Source: Candidatus Kuenenia stuttgartensis (GTDB lineage: Bacteria; Bacteroidota; Bacteroidia; Flavobacteriales_D; Crocinitomicaceae). From it: a stretch of DNA of 20,670 nucleotides. The translations under genes and the position numbers were made by a program. The stretch covers positions 1-20,670 of the forward strand of contig CALPRR020000016.1 in the NCBI GenBank assembly GCA_943326025.2, in the 5' to 3' direction. Position 1 is the first letter of the stretch. Each line of letters opens with the position of its first letter. Positions 1 to 8,552 of this stretch are shown here, one piece after another. Under the pieces are notes generated by a model. It was not told the DNA's origin, ran no database searches, and saw only the letters and a program-made list of their open reading frames with translations.

Positions 1-747
1 ATACTAGGTAGCTGTGGTATTAATAGTAGTTTGATGTTTAAAACTCCAAAAGGTGGAAGTTTTAAATATGATTCTATTCCAATGAAACCTTCAGAGGAAT
101 ACCATATTACAAAGGACGATAAATTTAATTTTTATTTATATCCAAATTCAGGAGAGAAATTAATCGAATCTATAAGTGGAACGTCAGTTAATGGTGAGAA
201 TCTAATAAATAATAATGTGAATAGTGTTATTGTTAACTTTCAATACATTGTTAAGGGTGATGGATTTGTTGAATTACCTATAATTGGAAACGTAAAGGCT
301 GAAGGTTTAACACTTACCGATTTTCAAGATTCATTAAAATTGAAATATTCAAATCAATATAATTCTCCTTTTATTAAGGTTGAATTAACGAATCAACGAT
401 GTGTTATTTTTTCTGGACAAGGTAGTAATGCGAGAATTATTCCAATTGTGAATAACAATACAACCTTAATGGAGGTTATTGCACAAGCAGGAGGGATTGA
501 TTCAAGAGGTCAAGCTAAATTAATAAAATTAATGAGAAGAGTCAATGGAAAAAGGGAAGTTTATTTAATAGATTTATCTACCATAGAAGGGTTGACTTAT
601 ACAGATATGATTGTTCAAGGAAATGATTATATTTATATTGAACCAAAAGCTGAATTAGCAAAAGAGACAGTGAAAGAAATTGCTCCAGTAATATCAATCA
701 TATCATCTGTTTTTGTAATATTAAGAATCATTCAAACCTCAAATTAA
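1..747 (+). CDS. Wza-like outer-membrane polysaccharide export lipoprotein (5' partial)
   Basis: The reading frame is open from base 1 and the gene begins upstream of the window. Codons 1-5 read I-L-G-S-C, a good lipobox with the lipidated Cys at bases 13-15, so the signal peptide lies mostly outside the window. The internal TTG/ATG at 31-36 would remove the lipobox and is not the true start. Downstream comes a Poly_export-type domain (about window codons 75-125, with the VELPIIGNVKAEGLTL signature), then an SLBB-like segment containing TLMEVIAQAGGI. A hydrophobic C-terminal helix (PVISIISSVFVILRII) is near the end, as in Wza-type proteins that cross the outer membrane. The family forms the outer-membrane channel for exported capsule or exopolysaccharide and docks on a Wzc partner. 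The next gene, one base away, is that partner. Family assignment is firm; the polymer is unknown. Confidence 0.88.
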   Translation: MLGSCGINSSLMFKTPKGGSFKYDSIPMKPSEEYHITKDDKFNFYLYPNSGEKLIESISGTSVNGENLINNNVNSVIVNFQYIVKGDGFVELPIIGNVKAEGLTLTDFQDSLKLKYSNQYNSPFIKVELTNQRCVIFSGQGSNARIIPIVNNNTTLMEVIAQAGGIDSRGQAKLIKLMRRVNGKREVYLIDLSTIEGLTYTDMIVQGNDYIYIEPKAELAKETVKEIAPVISIISSVFVILRIIQTSN

Positions 748-748
748 A

Positions 749-3160
749 TTGAATCCAAAAGGTAACAATAAGATAATAAATAAAGAGTACGATCCACAGA
801 TACTCTTAACGACCTTACAAAGAAATTGGTGGTGGCCAGCTTTTTTTATTTTGCTATTTTGTAGTGTAGCGTTTTTCTATTTAAGATATACAAAGTCAGT
901 ATATGAATCACAAATATTGATTCAAATAGGCAGCAAAGATCAAGCAAAAGAAGTTATGGATATTAAGCATATCAATACAAAGCCTGATGATATGTCTACA
1001 GAAATAGAAATTCTTAAATCTCAAATGTTGTTTGAAGAAGCAATTTTTAAATTGAATATGCATGTGAGTGTCTTTGCTAAAGGGGCTGTATTAACAGAAG
1101 AAATGTATAAATCAGGAGTTTTAAATATTATGCCTTATGAATTGCGTGATTCATCATTAGTCGATGTGCCAATTTCGGTTTCATTAAATAAAAATCAAAT
1201 ATTACTTTCTTATGAGCATGGTGGTCAAAAATTTGTAGCATCAGGTTTTCCTAATAAACATATAAAAAATAACCATTTTGATATCATTGTTAAAGTAAAT
1301 GATATCAACAAACTTCGTCAAAATTTTGGTTCAAATGAATATTACTTTGTTTTTAATAGCGTTTCAAGTTTAGCAGCTAGATTATTACCTGATTTATCTG
1401 TCGCTCCTGTAAACGAATCGGCAAAAACGATACAAATTGTTTATAAAGGTCACAATCCTGAATTGTGTCATGATGTTTGTTTAGAAGTGGCTAATGCATT
1501 CATGTCTTACGATGATAATGCTCAAAGAAAAGGAGATGAAAATATTTTAAAATTTATAGACGAACAGCTAGATTATTTATCAGAAAAACTAAGAGAATCA
1601 AAAGATAGTTTAATGGAAATCCAAAGTGGTACTGATTTTTTGGGTACAACTGAATTTGAAAACAATTTATATACAAATGTCACAGAGCTTCAAGAGAGGC
1701 TAATGGAAATAAATGAAGAAGTAAGGGTGTTGGAGTATGCAAATTCGAAATTGACTCAAGATCCAAATCGTTTAGAGGTTTATAAATTACTTCCAGAAAT
1801 GTTAGGTAAAAGTTTTGAAACCTATTTAAGTAAAAAAATTGATGATTTATTAATTTTATTAGAGCAAAAAGAAGATTTATTATTTGAAGTTACGAATGAG
1901 CATAGTGGAGTTAAATTGGTGACTCAAAAAATACAATTAAAGACACAATCTATTAGAAGAAGTATCTCAATTATTCAAGAACGATTAAAAGATGAAGTAA
2001 GAGCTTTAAACAGAAGAGTTGATAATTTTGAAGTTCGAATTAGTGGTTTACCAGGAAAGAAAATGGAATTTGGAAGATTAAGTAGGCTTCAAGAGATGAA
2101 TGAAAAGTATTTTAATTTACTTCAAGAAAATAAGTTTTTATATTCAATTTCAGATGCCGGATATACGACTGAAAACAAATTGTTAAGCAGACCTTCAATT
2201 AGTAATGTTCCTGTTAGTCCAAATAGAAAATTAGTTTATATTTCATTTTTCTTTATAGGATTTATTATCGGAGTAGGTATCTTGTTTGTGAAATATTTAA
2301 CATTTAACGAAATCAACTTAATTGAAGATTTAAACAAATTGTTACCAGAGCACGTTACAAATCTTGGGGGAATCCCGTTGGTAAAAAAAGATATGAAATT
2401 CTCTCAGTTATTAGCACATGATTTTCCGAAATCAATGTTGGCTGAAGCTTTTAGAAATATACGTACGAATTTAAGTTATATTAATCCAAATTATCAAACA
2501 ATTGCTATTACTTCTTCTATTTCTGGTGAAGGAAAAACCTTCGTAGCACTAAACCTTGCAGGTATTATTGCAATGTCTGGTAAGAAGACCATTGTATTAG
2601 ATTTAGATTTACGTAAACCAAAAATCCATTTAGGATTCAATACGACGAATGAAAAAGGGATGAGTGGGATGATTATTAATCAGTACACAATGGAAGAATG
2701 CATTCATAAATCTCCTATTGATACTTTGGATTTTATTACAGCCGGTCCAATTCCACCAAACCCATCTGAATTGATATTAAGTCAAAGATTTAAAGAAATT
2801 GTTGATGAATTAAAGAAAATTTATGATGTGATCATTATTGATAATCCGCCAGTAGGATTAGTTTCAGATGGTGTGAGAAACTTAACTGAAGCTGATATTC
2901 CAATTTATGTATTTAAGTCACATTATTCTAAAAGAACATTTGTTCAGAAGATTATTGAGTTATTCGAAATGCAGCAGCTGAAAAACTTAAATGTTATTTT
3001 AAATGGTGTTAAGAGAAGTAAACGAAATGGTGCGTATGGATATGGATATGGTTACGGTTACGGGTATGGTTACGGGTATGGTTATTCAGACAATTCTGCA
3101 TATTTCAGAGATGATGTGAAAGTGAATTTCTTTACTAAATTTTTAAAACGATGGAAGTAA
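749..3160 (+). CDS. Wzc-like polysaccharide co-polymerase with BY-kinase domain
   Basis: 803 residues. Order: inner-membrane helix (about 26-47, starting N-W-W-W-P), periplasmic Wzz domain with long coiled-coil (about 255-470), Pro-rich segment and second helix (about 495-517), then a cytoplasmic bacterial tyrosine kinase. Kinase motifs: Walker A SGEGKT (592-597), Walker A' around 615-624 (LDLDLRKP), Walker B IIIDNPP (695-701). The C-terminal tail carries ten Tyr between 763 and 785, nine of them in a strict Tyr-Gly alternation, the expected autophosphorylation cluster. Family role: controls polymer length and export in Wzy-type pathways, cycling between phosphorylated and unphosphorylated states. 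The start is TTG at 749. In-frame sequence upstream reaches a stop at 722-724 with no ATG, and the next ATG falls after the first helix. It lies one base after the export lipoprotein gene and overlaps rfbC by 10 bases. No cognate tyrosine phosphatase gene is in the window. Confidence 0.93.
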   Translation: MNPKGNNKIINKEYDPQILLTTLQRNWWWPAFFILLFCSVAFFYLRYTKSVYESQILIQIGSKDQAKEVMDIKHINTKPDDMSTEIEILKSQMLFEEAIFKLNMHVSVFAKGAVLTEEMYKSGVLNIMPYELRDSSLVDVPISVSLNKNQILLSYEHGGQKFVASGFPNKHIKNNHFDIIVKVNDINKLRQNFGSNEYYFVFNSVSSLAARLLPDLSVAPVNESAKTIQIVYKGHNPELCHDVCLEVANAFMSYDDNAQRKGDENILKFIDEQLDYLSEKLRESKDSLMEIQSGTDFLGTTEFENNLYTNVTELQERLMEINEEVRVLEYANSKLTQDPNRLEVYKLLPEMLGKSFETYLSKKIDDLLILLEQKEDLLFEVTNEHSGVKLVTQKIQLKTQSIRRSISIIQERLKDEVRALNRRVDNFEVRISGLPGKKMEFGRLSRLQEMNEKYFNLLQENKFLYSISDAGYTTENKLLSRPSISNVPVSPNRKLVYISFFFIGFIIGVGILFVKYLTFNEINLIEDLNKLLPEHVTNLGGIPLVKKDMKFSQLLAHDFPKSMLAEAFRNIRTNLSYINPNYQTIAITSSISGEGKTFVALNLAGIIAMSGKKTIVLDLDLRKPKIHLGFNTTNEKGMSGMIINQYTMEECIHKSPIDTLDFITAGPIPPNPSELILSQRFKEIVDELKKIYDVIIIDNPPVGLVSDGVRNLTEADIPIYVFKSHYSKRTFVQKIIELFEMQQLKNLNVILNGVKRSKRNGAYGYGYGYGYGYGYGYGYSDNSAYFRDDVKVNFFTKFLKRWK
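3035..3085 (+). repeat. TAYGGN hexamer tandem repeat encoding (Tyr-Gly)n
   Basis: Eight TAY-GGN hexamers plus a final TAT encode nine alternating tyrosines in the tail of the tyrosine kinase. Synonymous positions vary (TAT/TAC, GGA/GGT/GGG), so the array is not perfectly homogeneous at DNA level. A six-base unit can expand or contract without changing frame, altering only the number of phosphorylatable tyrosines. Confidence 0.9.
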
Positions 3161-3699
3161 TTAAAGGTGATATATCCGGTCTTTTAATTTTTCAACCTAG
3201 AGTTTTTTCAGATAATAGAGGTTATTTTTTTGAAAGTTTCAATCAAGAGAAATTTAATCAATTAACAGGGTTAGATGTTAAATTTTGCCAAGATAATGAG
3301 TCATTGTCAAAAAAAAATGTTTTGAGAGGTTTACATTTTCAAAAACCTCCATTCGCTCAAGGCAAATTAGTGCGTGTAATTTCAGGAAAAGTATTAGATG
3401 TTGCCGTTGATATTCGAAAATCTTCAGAAACTTATGGCAAATACCAGATTATAGAATTGTCTGCAGAAAACAAAAAAATATTTTGGATTCCACCTGGATT
3501 TGCACATGGTTTTTTAGTGTTGGAAGAAAATACTGTTTTTAGTTATAAATGTTCAAATTATTACTCTCCTGAATCAGAGGGTACTATAAAGTGGAATGAT
3601 GAAAATCTAAAAATAGAATGGCCAATTTCTGGACCAAATGTTTCTGAAAAAGATAATGATGGGGAAGATTTTGTTAATTTTGTATCACTGTTCGAATAA
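3151..3699 (+). CDS. rfbC: dTDP-4-dehydrorhamnose 3,5-epimerase
   Basis: 182 residues, the usual RmlC/RfbC size. The cupin epimerase converts dTDP-4-keto-6-deoxy-glucose to dTDP-4-keto-rhamnose in the cytoplasm, the third step to dTDP-L-rhamnose. Visible family motifs: LRGLHFQ with the catalytic His62, VAVDIR (84-89), IPPGFAHGF (113-121), Tyr132 in FSYKCSNYY, and Asp168 in SEKD, matching the catalytic His/Tyr/Asp set of the family. The ATG lies inside the last codons of the kinase gene (10-base overlap), so the two are probably translationally coupled. The other dTDP-rhamnose genes (rfbA, rfbB, rfbD) are not in the window and must be elsewhere if rhamnose is made. A related dTDP-6-deoxyhexose product is also possible. 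Confidence 0.93.
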   Translation: MEVIKGDISGLLIFQPRVFSDNRGYFFESFNQEKFNQLTGLDVKFCQDNESLSKKNVLRGLHFQKPPFAQGKLVRVISGKVLDVAVDIRKSSETYGKYQIIELSAENKKIFWIPPGFAHGFLVLEENTVFSYKCSNYYSPESEGTIKWNDENLKIEWPISGPNVSEKDNDGEDFVNFVSLFE

Positions 3700-3710
3700 G
3701 TTTGTAAATC

Positions 3711-4790
3711 GTGGGTATTAAAATAGCTCAATTAATAAGTTTTTGTATTGGAGGAATTATGATTTCTGCTTTATGTAATGAGTTATTATTAAGGTTCTCA
3801 AAATCATTAGGTATTCGAAATAAAAATGATGTTTTTGTTCGATGGAGTAATGAGTCAAAACCTTCGTTAGGAGGAGTTAGTTTTTTTGTGGTATTTGTTT
3901 TTACAGCAATTGGTTATTCGATTGTTTTTGAAGACAACATTTTTCATAATATAAAATACATTGGTTTATTTTTATCAGGTTCAATTGCTTTCTTAATGGG
4001 CCTAGCAGACGATGCTTACAACACAAGACCTTTGGCAAAATTGATAATTCAAATTACATGTGGAGTTATCATGGTTGTAACTGGAGTCAGCCTTCATATA
4101 TTTAACAATTATTATATAGATGGTTTGCTAACTATTATATGGGTAGTAGGTATAATGAATTCATTGAATATGTTAGATAATATGGATGGAATTACTGGAA
4201 CAACAGTATTTTTCATTTTAGTTACGTGTTTGGTGTCGAATTGGATTTTATCAGATTTAAAATCTGATATATTTACTGTATGTTTAGTTGCCGTTATAGG
4301 TTCTATATTAGGTTTTTTAATTTATAACATTCATCCTTCGAAGTTATTTATGGGAGATGCAGGCAGCCAATTTATAGGATTATTTGTTGCTTTCTATTCA
4401 ATTGAGACTTTATTGAATATTGGTCACAGTGCCTATCATACTGACTGTGCTCCGTGGGTTGGTTTAATTATAACATTAATCGCCTTTACACCTGCAGCAG
4501 TAGATACTTTAACAGTAGTTATAAATAGATTGAAAAAAGGTCAGTCTCCAATGGTTGGAGGTAAAGACCACACAACTCATCATTTAGTATATGCTGGATT
4601 TAAAGATATTGGAGTTTGGTATGTCTTTGTTTCATTAGGAGCGATTTCAACTTTGCTTTCACTAAGTTTAATAAGCTTAGTGAAATTAGGTATTGTAGTA
4701 CCAATATTATTTTCACTTATATATTTTGTAATTGTATTTTGGTTATTATATAGAAACACGATTAACCATAAAGTAGCTGATAAAAGATGA
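3711..4790 (+). CDS. WecA/TagO/MraY-family polyprenyl-phosphate sugar-1-phosphate transferase
   Basis: 359 residues with about ten or eleven hydrophobic segments. The family transfers a sugar-1-phosphate from a UDP-sugar to undecaprenyl phosphate on the cytoplasmic face, starting glycan assembly. Conserved motifs are present: the Asp pair at 100-101 (GLADD), N150-x2-N153-x2-D156-x2-D159 (NSLNMLDNMDGI), the metal/catalytic MGDAGS at 214-219, and the loop GGKDHTTHH (283-291) typical of WecA/TagO rather than peptidoglycan MraY. The start is GTG at 3711, 11 bases after rfbC. The gene sits between rfbC and a murein hydrolase in a polysaccharide export operon, so it is the likely initiating transferase for that polymer. 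Sugar specificity (GlcNAc, QuiNAc or other) cannot be read from the sequence. A perfect 10-bp inverted repeat lies near its 3' end (4657-4685). Confidence 0.9.
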   Translation: MGIKIAQLISFCIGGIMISALCNELLLRFSKSLGIRNKNDVFVRWSNESKPSLGGVSFFVVFVFTAIGYSIVFEDNIFHNIKYIGLFLSGSIAFLMGLADDAYNTRPLAKLIIQITCGVIMVVTGVSLHIFNNYYIDGLLTIIWVVGIMNSLNMLDNMDGITGTTVFFILVTCLVSNWILSDLKSDIFTVCLVAVIGSILGFLIYNIHPSKLFMGDAGSQFIGLFVAFYSIETLLNIGHSAYHTDCAPWVGLIITLIAFTPAAVDTLTVVINRLKKGQSPMVGGKDHTTHHLVYAGFKDIGVWYVFVSLGAISTLLSLSLISLVKLGIVVPILFSLIYFVIVFWLLYRNTINHKVADKR

Positions 4791-4794
4791 TTTT

Positions 4795-5730
4795 ATGAAA
4801 TTAAAGCAAATAATCATTCCACTTTTTTTGCTAGGTTTTCTTATTTATTCTTGTGAAGAAAATCAACAAATAAGGAATTCTCAAGATGATGTTATAAAAA
4901 GTACATCAAAGACATTGTTTTCTATCCCAATTTTACCACAAGAGATGACTTTTTGTGGAGAAAAGATTTATTTAAAAGATGAAGATATTAGAGAACGTTT
5001 AGAAAAAGAGATTTTGTTAAACGCTTATTATCACAGTGCTACAATTGGGATAATGAAGAGGGCTCATCGATTTTTCCCTCAAATTGAGCAGATTCTGCAA
5101 AAAGAAAATATTCCTACTGATTTTAAATATTTAGCATGTATTGAGAGCAGTTTGAATCAAGCAGTAAGTCCTGTTGGTGCTCAAGGTTTTTGGCAGTTTA
5201 TGCCATTTACAGCTGAAGAATTTAATTTAGAGATGTCAGCTGAAGTAGATGAAAGATTAAATATTGAAAAAAGTACATATGCAGCATGTCGATATTTGCG
5301 ACATGCTCAAGACACTCTGAAAGATTGGTTATTATCTGCCGCATCATACAATAGAGGGATTGGAGGAGTTCGAAGTGATATGCGTTGGCAAGGGACTGAT
5401 AATTATTTTGATACAGATATGAATAGTGAAACGGCTAGATATACTTTTAGAATATTAGCAATGAAATTGATTATGGAAAACCCTAAAGATTACGGTTTTG
5501 ATATTGATCATATGGAATTGTATGAACCATATAAAACTGAATGTATTATTGTAACAGAATCAATACCCAACATTGCAAAATGGGCAATTTCTAAAGGCTT
5601 TAATTTTAAGATCGTGACTAAATTAAATCCTTGGTTAAAAGGAAATAAATTAACTATTAAAAAGAAACAATATAAACTTTTACTACCTTCACCTTCAGAA
5701 AATTTAAAGCCTTATAAAGCATATATTTAA
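4795..5730 (+). CDS. Membrane-bound lytic transglycosylase (SLT/MltD-like lipoprotein)
   Basis: 311 residues. The N-terminus is a lipoprotein signal peptide ending in LIYSC, with Cys20 as the lipidation site. A family 1 SLT domain covers about 95-215: catalytic Glu117 in ACIESSLN, GAQGFWQFMP (128-137), and AASYNRG (182-188), all diagnostic. Residues about 250-300 contain VTESIPNIAKWA and a Lys-rich stretch ending in YKLLLP, resembling a single degenerate LysM-like element. The enzyme cleaves murein between MurNAc and GlcNAc with formation of 1,6-anhydro-MurNAc. The position four bases after the sugar transferase gene suggests it opens the wall for the Wza/Wzc export machine, which is an inference from context. 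It overlaps uvrA by one base (TAATG). Confidence 0.9.
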   Translation: MKLKQIIIPLFLLGFLIYSCEENQQIRNSQDDVIKSTSKTLFSIPILPQEMTFCGEKIYLKDEDIRERLEKEILLNAYYHSATIGIMKRAHRFFPQIEQILQKENIPTDFKYLACIESSLNQAVSPVGAQGFWQFMPFTAEEFNLEMSAEVDERLNIEKSTYAACRYLRHAQDTLKDWLLSAASYNRGIGGVRSDMRWQGTDNYFDTDMNSETARYTFRILAMKLIMENPKDYGFDIDHMELYEPYKTECIIVTESIPNIAKWAISKGFNFKIVTKLNPWLKGNKLTIKKKQYKLLLPSPSENLKPYKAYI

Positions 5731-8552
5731 TGTTAAAAAAAACTGATTTATTTGAATTTGGAGCAATTGAAGTTTACGGTGCGAGAGAACATAATTTAAA
5801 AAATGTTGATCTAAAAATCCCTAGGAATAAATTAGTTGTATTTACAGGTTTAAGTGGTAGTGGTAAATCTTCTTTGGCATTTGACACTATTTTTGCAGAA
5901 GGGCAGAGGCGATATATTGAAACATTTTCGGCATATGCTCGCCAATTCTTAGGAGGATTAGAAAGACCCGATGTAGATAAGATAGATGGATTAAGTCCAG
6001 TTATAGCAATCGAACAAAAAACAGTTTCAAGAAGCCCAAGGTCAACTGTTGGAACAATCACGGAAGTTTATGATTTCTTAAGATTATTATTTGCTCGTGT
6101 AGGAATAGCTTATTCATACATTTCTAATGAGGAAATGGTGAAGTATTCAGATGATCAAATAGTTGATTTAATTATAGAAAAATTTGAAGGTAAAAAAGTT
6201 ATTTTATTAGCGCCTAAAATCAAAGGACGTAAAGGTCATTATAGAGAGTTGTTTGCTCAAATTCAAAAGCAAGGTTTCACTAAAGTTAGAGTGGACGGAG
6301 AGGTCTTGGATATTGAGAACGGAATGAAATTAGATCGCTATAAAATTCATGATATTGAATTAGTTATTGATCGAATTCAAATTAACAAAGAAGATCGAAA
6401 AAGAATTTATGATTCTGTCGTTACCGCTATGAAGCATGGAGGTAAATCGATGATGGTGATGGATTTTGAGTCGAATGAAGTGCGTCATTTTAGTCGACTG
6501 TTAATGTGTCCAACTTCAGGGATCAGTTATCCTGAGCCTGAACCAAGTTTGTTCTCATTTAATTCGCCTTATGGTGCTTGCCAAACTTGCAGTGGGTTAG
6601 GGGAAGTTTCAGAAGCAGACATTGATAAAATAATTCCAAATCCTAAATTGTCTATTAAAAAAGGTGGTTTAGCTCCTTTGGGAGAATATAAAAACGGTTG
6701 GATTTACGATAAATTAGAATCGTATCTTTCAAACGAAGGTTTTTCAATTACAACTCCATTGGAAGAAATTTCCGAAGACGTAATGAATGTAATCCTTTAT
6801 GGAAATGAAGATTTAGAGCGTTCAAAAAAGAGTAATCAAGTTATTTTTGAAGGAATTATCGCTTTTATTTCACGTCATTCGGAGGAAAGTTCTGCGTCAA
6901 TTCAACGTTGGGCAATGAGCTTCATGAATAAGAAATGTTGTCCAACTTGTGAAGGAACACGATTACGAAAAGATGCGCATTATTTTAAAATTGACGAAAA
7001 ACATATTGGTGATTTAGCTCAAATGGATTTGAGTGATTTAAAACTATGGTTTGATCAATTAGAGGCGAAGTTAAATTCGGCTCAACTTCAAATAGGAACA
7101 GGGATCTTAAAGGAAATAAATACTAGATTATCATTTATTTTAGATGTAGGATTAGACTATCTAACTTTACATCGTTCGGCTAAAACATTATCTGGAGGTG
7201 AAGCTCAACGAATTCGATTAGCAACGCAGATAGGAACTGAATTAATGAATGTTTTGTATGTTTTAGATGAACCAAGTATTGGATTGCATCAAAGAGATAA
7301 TACAAGATTAATTAATTCTTTAAAAAAACTTAGAGATACGGGGAACTCAGTTATTGTGGTTGAACACGATAAAGAAATGATTGAAGCTGCTGATTTTGTA
7401 GTTGACATTGGTCCTGGAGCAGGAGTTCATGGCGGTTATATTGTAAATGCCGCAACTTATGAAGATTTAACTAGTTTTGATTCACTTACGACAAAATATT
7501 TAAAAGGAGAAAAGTCAATAGTGATACCTAAAGTTAGAAGGAAAGGGAATGGAAATTTTCTTGAGTTAACTGGAGCAACAGGTCACAATTTAAAAAATGT
7601 CAATTTAAAAATTCCTTTGAATACGCTTTGTTGTGTTACAGGAGTTTCTGGAAGTGGTAAATCTTCATTGATTAATCAAACTTTGTATCCAATTTTATTG
7701 CAACATTTTTATAATGGAGTAAAAAAACCATTGCCTTATAAGAAAATTACAGGTTTAGAGCATTTAGATAAAGTAATAGAAATTGATCAAAGTCCTATTG
7801 GTAGAACTCCACGTTCTAATCCAGCGACTTATACAAATGTTTTTTCAGAAATAAGAACCTTATTTTCAATTCTGCCTGAAGCTCAAATTAGAGGTTATAA
7901 ACCAGGTAGATTTTCTTTCAATGTAAAAGGTGGGAGATGTGAAACTTGTGGTGGCGGTGGTTTGAAAATCATTGAAATGAATTTCTTACCTGATGTTTAT
8001 GTTGAATGCGAAGGATGTAATGGAAAGCGATATAACAGAGAGACGCTTGAGGTTCGTTATAAAGGAAAATCAATAAGTGACGTGTTGGATATGACGATTT
8101 CAGATGCTGCAGTTTTCTTTGAAAAAGTTCCGAAAATTCATAGGGTTTTAGATACTTTAGTTTCTGTAGGTTTAGGTTATGTAAAATTAGGTCAATCTTC
8201 AACAACATTATCTGGAGGTGAGGCGCAACGAATTAAATTGGCAACAGAACTTTCTAAAAGAAGCACAGGGAAAACAATCTATATTTTAGATGAGCCTTCT
8301 ACAGGTTTACATTTTGAAGATATTAATATGTTGCTAACAGTGCTTCAAAGGCTTGTTGATGAAGGAAATTCTGTTTTAGTGATTGAACACAATTTAGATA
8401 TTGTCAAAGTATCAGATTATATTATTGATATAGGTCCTGAAGGAGGTAAAGGTGGTGGAACATTAGTTTGTCAAGGTACACCTGAAGAAATTGTAAAAAA
8501 GGCAAAAAAAACATCTTATACTGCTAAATACTTAGAGTCAGAGTTGAATTAA
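5730..8552 (+). CDS. uvrA: Excinuclease ABC subunit A
   Basis: 940 residues, normal UvrA length. UvrA is the DNA-damage-sensing ABC ATPase that loads UvrB in nucleotide excision repair. Two ATP-binding halves are seen: Walker A at 40-48 (GLSGSGKSS) and 638-646 (GVSGSGKSS), two LSGGEAQRI signatures, and two Walker B segments (VLDEPSIGLH, ILDEPSTGLH). The second zinc module is intact: C737-x2-C740-x19-C760-x2-C763. The first module is C260-x2-S263 with C284-x2-C287, so one expected Cys is Ser. A further CxxC (C404, C407) lies in the CEGTRLR region. The ATG overlaps the stop of the transglycosylase gene, so it is probably translated from the polysaccharide operon mRNA. No damage-inducible operator was recognised. 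Its stop codon is shared head-on with the opposing lipoprotein gene. Confidence 0.98.
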   Translation: MLKKTDLFEFGAIEVYGAREHNLKNVDLKIPRNKLVVFTGLSGSGKSSLAFDTIFAEGQRRYIETFSAYARQFLGGLERPDVDKIDGLSPVIAIEQKTVSRSPRSTVGTITEVYDFLRLLFARVGIAYSYISNEEMVKYSDDQIVDLIIEKFEGKKVILLAPKIKGRKGHYRELFAQIQKQGFTKVRVDGEVLDIENGMKLDRYKIHDIELVIDRIQINKEDRKRIYDSVVTAMKHGGKSMMVMDFESNEVRHFSRLLMCPTSGISYPEPEPSLFSFNSPYGACQTCSGLGEVSEADIDKIIPNPKLSIKKGGLAPLGEYKNGWIYDKLESYLSNEGFSITTPLEEISEDVMNVILYGNEDLERSKKSNQVIFEGIIAFISRHSEESSASIQRWAMSFMNKKCCPTCEGTRLRKDAHYFKIDEKHIGDLAQMDLSDLKLWFDQLEAKLNSAQLQIGTGILKEINTRLSFILDVGLDYLTLHRSAKTLSGGEAQRIRLATQIGTELMNVLYVLDEPSIGLHQRDNTRLINSLKKLRDTGNSVIVVEHDKEMIEAADFVVDIGPGAGVHGGYIVNAATYEDLTSFDSLTTKYLKGEKSIVIPKVRRKGNGNFLELTGATGHNLKNVNLKIPLNTLCCVTGVSGSGKSSLINQTLYPILLQHFYNGVKKPLPYKKITGLEHLDKVIEIDQSPIGRTPRSNPATYTNVFSEIRTLFSILPEAQIRGYKPGRFSFNVKGGRCETCGGGGLKIIEMNFLPDVYVECEGCNGKRYNRETLEVRYKGKSISDVLDMTISDAAVFFEKVPKIHRVLDTLVSVGLGYVKLGQSSTTLSGGEAQRIKLATELSKRSTGKTIYILDEPSTGLHFEDINMLLTVLQRLVDEGNSVLVIEHNLDIVKVSDYIIDIGPEGGKGGGTLVCQGTPEEIVKKAKKTSYTAKYLESELN

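Noticed and set aside
5774..6061. 95-codon open frame antisense to uvrA
   Set aside because: It lies wholly inside the conserved uvrA ATPase region and shows no family similarity; it is a shadow of AT-rich coding sequence.
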